DNA of 17,790 nucleotides from Pseudomonas sp. (GTDB taxonomy: Bacteria > Pseudomonadota > Gammaproteobacteria > Pseudomonadales > Pseudomonadaceae), in assembly GCA_029239415.1 (NCBI GenBank), contig JAQZAY010000044.1, positions 1-17,790 on the forward strand. Reading direction: 5' to 3'. The notes beneath the pieces are model-generated. The model was not told where the DNA came from. It saw nothing but the letters and a program-made list of their open reading frames with translations, and did no database searches. Below are positions 15,656-17,790 of the stretch, one piece after another (position 1 is the first letter of the stretch; every line of letters starts with the position of its first letter). The position numbers and the translations under genes are program-made.

Positions 15656-16693
15656 TTACTTGGCTTGGGCTTCTACTTGTGCTTCTACGCGACGGTTGAC
15701 AGCACGACCTTCTTCGGTGGCGTTGTCAGCAACCGGACGAGTCTCACCGTAACCAACCGAGTCAACACGGCTCGATTCAACACCGTACTGCTGGGTCAGA
15801 ACCTGCTTGACGGCGCCAGCGCGACGCTCGGACAGCTTCTGGTTGTAAGCGTCAGGACCGACGGAGTCGGTGTGACCTTCAACAGTGGTGGTGGTCTGTG
15901 GGTACTGCTTCATGAAGTCAGCCAGGTTCTTGATATCACCGTAGCTGTTTGGCTTGACGACCGACTTGTCGAAGTCGAACTTCACGTCCAGCTCGACACG
16001 GACGACTTCGGCAACAGCCGGGCAGCCGTCGGCGTCAACGGTAACGTTGGCCGGGGTGTCTGGGCACTTGTCGACGTTGTCGCACACGCCATCGTTGTCG
16101 CTGTCGGAGCAGACTTCGGCAACTGGAGCAGGAGCAGGCTCAGCCTGTTGCTTCGGGCTACCGCCGAAGTTCATGCCGATACCAACGCTTGGAGCCCACT
16201 CGGTGTCGCCCTGGTCGATGTTGTACTGGGCTTCGACGCCAGCACGAGCGTACAGCATGTCGGTGATGTACCACTTGGCACCGGCGCCAACGTTGGCGAA
16301 GGTGGAGTGGTCACGACCGCTACGGCCGGTCTGGCCCAGGCTCTGGTGCGAGAAACCAGCGGAAACGTACGGACGAATTGCGTCGTACGGGTTGTTGAAG
16401 TGGTAGACGGCGTCCAGGGCAGTGTCGGAGCCCTTGATGTTCTTGCCGTCGTCGCCACGCACGTTGTGGACTTCGTCGTAGCCCAGACGCAGTTCAACGT
16501 CGTCGGTCAGGAAGTAACCGATCGAGCCGCCGAACAGGTTACCGTCGTTCTTGAAGTCGCGCTGGCTGTCGTAGTATTCCTTCTTGTAGAAGATCTCGGT
16601 CTCGACCGCGCCTTGGCCTTGTGCCAGAGCGCCGATCGAAGTTGCGGCTACAAGAGAACCAATGGCCAAGCCCAAGGTGTTTTTCAATTTCAT
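15656..16693 (-). CDS. oprF: Major outer membrane porin OprF (OmpA family)
   Basis: A 345-residue structural porin of the outer membrane. The N-terminal signal peptide (KLKNTLGLAIGSLVAATSIGALA) is followed by an 8-stranded-type beta-barrel domain (about 25-185), a Pro-rich linker (EPAPAPVAE), a short segment with four cysteines and DNDG repeats (CSDSDNDGVCDNVDKCP), and an OmpA-C peptidoglycan-binding domain (FDFDKSVVKPNS, VEGHTDSVG, NQKLSERRA). It anchors the outer membrane to peptidoglycan and forms a non-specific channel. ATG 16693 has GGGGA about 8 bases upstream. Codon choice is that of a highly expressed gene. In pseudomonads its transcription depends on SigX as well as housekeeping sigma. 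Confidence 0.98.
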   Translation of the reverse strand: MKLKNTLGLAIGSLVAATSIGALAQGQGAVETEIFYKKEYYDSQRDFKNDGNLFGGSIGYFLTDDVELRLGYDEVHNVRGDDGKNIKGSDTALDAVYHFNNPYDAIRPYVSAGFSHQSLGQTGRSGRDHSTFANVGAGAKWYITDMLYARAGVEAQYNIDQGDTEWAPSVGIGMNFGGSPKQQAEPAPAPVAEVCSDSDNDGVCDNVDKCPDTPANVTVDADGCPAVAEVVRVELDVKFDFDKSVVKPNSYGDIKNLADFMKQYPQTTTTVEGHTDSVGPDAYNQKLSERRAGAVKQVLTQQYGVESSRVDSVGYGETRPVADNATEEGRAVNRRVEAQVEAQAK

Positions 16694-16725
16694 CCGTTAA
16701 ATCCCCATCTGGTGATAGTTAAGCA

Positions 16726-16748
16726 GTCCCACCAAAATCCGGGGGGAC
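16726..16748 (-). repeat. Inverted repeat in the oprF leader
   Basis: GTCCC and GGGAC (16726-16730 and 16744-16748) with two more inner C-G pairs enclose an A-rich loop, 33 bases before the oprF start. On the minus strand it could form a hairpin in the oprF 5' leader, which may help mRNA stability. There is no T tract, so it is not a clear sigX terminator. Confidence 0.4.
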
Positions 16749-16760
16749 AACTCGTCGGCA

Positions 16761-16788
16761 AGTCTAGCAGACCTCGCCAACTGGTTAG
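16761..16788 (-). promoter_or_regulatory. Candidate oprF promoter
   Basis: On the minus strand CTAACC (16788 to 16783) is followed after 16 bases by TAGACT (16766 to 16761). The AACC-like -35 is reminiscent of ECF sigma elements, the TAGACT of a sigma-70 -10. SigX and housekeeping promoters are known upstream of oprF in pseudomonads, but I cannot assign this one with certainty. Confidence 0.3.
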
Positions 16789-16804
16789 AGATATTTGCAT
16801 CCCA

Positions 16805-17395
16805 CTAAGTTTCAGCCAGGCCGGCAAATTTCTCCCGGAGCTTGTCGAGCGCGCGCTTGTAACGCATCTTCGTCGCGCTCAGCCCCATGTGCATGATGTC
16901 TGCGATCTCCTGGAATTCAAGTTCCGCGACAAAGCGCAGTACCAGAATTTCCCGATCGATCGGATTCACATACACCAGCCATTTGTCCAGCCCGCCTTTT
17001 TCTTCGGCCTTTGGTGCCTTTTCCTCGGATGCCTCTTCAACAGGATCCAGGCTCAAGGCGTCCATCAACCGACGCTTGCGTCGCTCCTTGCGGTACTGGG
17101 TAATGCACTCGTTGTAGGTAATGCTGTAGAGCCAGGTCTTGAACTTGGATTTACCCTCGAAGTTCTTCAACCCATACAGAACCTTCAGCATCACCTCCTG
17201 ACAGACATCATCCGCGTCCCGGTCGTTCCCTAAATAACGTGCACAGACGTTGAAAAGGGTTCGTTGGTAGCGCCGCATGAGCTCCTCATAGGCGCGGGTA
17301 ACGTGAAATAGCTCCTCATGCGAACGCGCCACCAACTCTTCGTCAGTGAGCTCGCGTGGGTCGTAGCGCATGGGCAGCGAGTGAACTTTATTCAA
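16805..17395 (-). CDS. sigX: ECF-family RNA polymerase sigma factor SigX
   Basis: A 196-residue extracytoplasmic-function sigma factor. Region 2 has the core-binding and -10 recognition segments (RYLGNDRDADDVCQEVMLKVL, FKTWLYSITYNE); region 4 has the -35 recognition helix-turn-helix (DREILVLRFVAELEFQEIADIMHMGLSATKMRYKRALDKL). The linker is acidic and lysine-rich (EEASEEKAPKAEEKGG). It directs oprF and genes of membrane lipid and surface homeostasis. The family length implies a TTG start at 17395 (NKVHSLPMRYDPREL); the first ATG in frame is at 17371. No strong ribosome-binding site is seen for either, so translation may be weak. No anti-sigma gene is adjacent, as usual for this sigma factor. 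Confidence 0.97.
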   Translation of the reverse strand: MNKVHSLPMRYDPRELTDEELVARSHEELFHVTRAYEELMRRYQRTLFNVCARYLGNDRDADDVCQEVMLKVLYGLKNFEGKSKFKTWLYSITYNECITQYRKERRKRRLMDALSLDPVEEASEEKAPKAEEKGGLDKWLVYVNPIDREILVLRFVAELEFQEIADIMHMGLSATKMRYKRALDKLREKFAGLAET

Positions 17396-17425
17396 AACGG
17401 ATCTGGCCGACAGTCAGGTCAATGT

Positions 17426-17460
17426 CGCCGCAAGACCCACCCGGGCCAATTTTTGCGGCG
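17426..17460. repeat. Inverted repeat between cmpX and sigX
   Basis: CGCCGCAA (17426-17433) and TTGCGGCG (17453-17460) form a perfect 8-base inverted repeat around a 19-base spacer containing CCCGGG. On the minus strand it lies 25 bases past the cmpX stop and 30 before the sigX start. It lacks a terminating T tract on the minus strand, so it may be a leader hairpin, a weak cmpX terminator or an operator. Confidence 0.5.
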
Positions 17461-17485
17461 GCATACATTAACAGCTTTTGTCCGG

Positions 17486-17790
17486 TTAGCGGCTACTGAC
17501 TCGCTGCTCGAGCAGGATCCGGTTGGACAGTGACACCAGGTCGCCATCATCGGTGAGCAGCGTCGTCTTGACGGTGCCGATCTCTTCGATCTGCCCTTCA
17601 ACCTCTCCAATCCGGACCTGCTGGCCGACCTGGTACAGCTCGCGCACGTAGATGCCGGCCAGAATCTGGCCGGCGATTTCGCGGCTGCCAAGGCCCATCG
17701 CCAGAGCAATTGCCAGACCGACGGTTATCAGCCCAATGACGATGACGTGGTTGAGCAGGTCGGTCTTGACCTCGAGCTGGCTGATGGCCA
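17486..17790 (-). CDS. cmpX: MscS-like small-conductance channel CmpX, 3' part only
   Basis: The C-terminal 101 residues of a mechanosensitive-channel (MscS) family membrane protein; the gene continues beyond the window. Visible are one hydrophobic segment (VIVIGLITVGLAIALAMGLG) and the following beta-domain (GQILAGIYVRELYQVGQQV, then EGQIEEIGTVKTTLLTDDGDLVSLSNRIL). The frame stays open past the in-frame ATG 17698 to the window edge, so that ATG is internal. Upstream of sigX in pseudomonads lies cmpX, an inner-membrane channel whose loss activates SigX; position and sequence fit. I call the gene on these grounds. Confidence 0.9.
   Translation of the reverse strand, partial: AISQLEVKTDLLNHVIVIGLITVGLAIALAMGLGSREIAGQILAGIYVRELYQVGQQVRIGEVEGQIEEIGTVKTTLLTDDGDLVSLSNRILLEQRVSSR

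Noticed and set aside
15599..17233. 544-residue plus-strand open frame opposite oprF and sigX
   Set aside because: Spans two well-identified minus-strand genes and the terminator; its length reflects the biased codon use of oprF.

Overview
The window is a stretch of Pseudomonas chromosome. It has the high-GC coding bias of the genus and carries OprF, SigX and CmpX-type genes in the order known from pseudomonads, together with a Pseudomonas-type nasS-nasT-nasA nitrate locus, pyrD, rmf, rlmKL and dacB. Gene content fits the P. putida group or a close relative; this is inference from protein similarity recalled by eye. I see no insertion sequence, prophage, CRISPR array, tRNA or rRNA. Most of the window is conserved chromosomal backbone. 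The best-supported non-coding elements are RNA leaders and alternative-sigma promoters.

Layout, left to right. (1) 75-4330 (+): a LuxR-type response regulator overlapping a very large BvgS-type hybrid sensor kinase (two periplasmic solute-binding domains, one membrane span, PAS, histidine kinase, receiver, HPt). (2) 4416-4760 (+): yggL, followed by a strong terminator. (3) 4956-6416 (+): dacB, the penicillin-binding-protein-4 family carboxypeptidase/endopeptidase. (4) 6497-8689 (-): rlmL, a bifunctional 23S rRNA methyltransferase. (5) 8690-9238: a 549-base gap holding tandem inverted repeats at both ends; the right-hand set is the leader of rmf. (6) 9239-9454 (+): rmf, ribosome modulation factor, with its terminator. 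(7) 9552-10586 (-): pyrD. (8) 10711-15578 (+): the nitrate locus: nasS, nasT, a leader RNA with the two-hairpin ANTAR target plus terminator, the nasA nitrate transporter, and a fused PP2C phosphatase/Ser-Thr kinase. (9) 15656-16693 (-): oprF; 16805-17395 (-): sigX; 17486 to the end (-): the 3' part of cmpX.

How the parts work together. The nitrate locus forms a complete circuit. A -24/-12 (sigma-54) promoter precedes nasS-nasT, and a second precedes the nasA leader, so transcription should depend on nitrogen status through RpoN and probably NtrC. NasS, a cytoplasmic nitrate-binding protein without a signal peptide, would hold NasT until nitrate is present. Free NasT, an ANTAR-domain protein, would then bind the paired hexaloop hairpins in the nasA leader and prevent formation of the downstream terminator. 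The kinase/phosphatase gene starts inside the end of nasA (GTG overlap) and is probably translated with it; its substrate is unknown. No nitrate or nitrite reductase gene lies in the window, so the enzymes must be elsewhere.

The cmpX-sigX-oprF block is the known cell-envelope module: SigX is an ECF sigma factor that drives oprF, and CmpX is an MscS-like channel linked to SigX activity. Three genes in the centre (yggL, rlmL, rmf) all concern the ribosome, though they are in separate transcription units. The most interesting targets for follow-up are the nasA antitermination leader, the tandem-hairpin leaders upstream of rlmL and rmf, and the PP2C-kinase fusion of unknown role.
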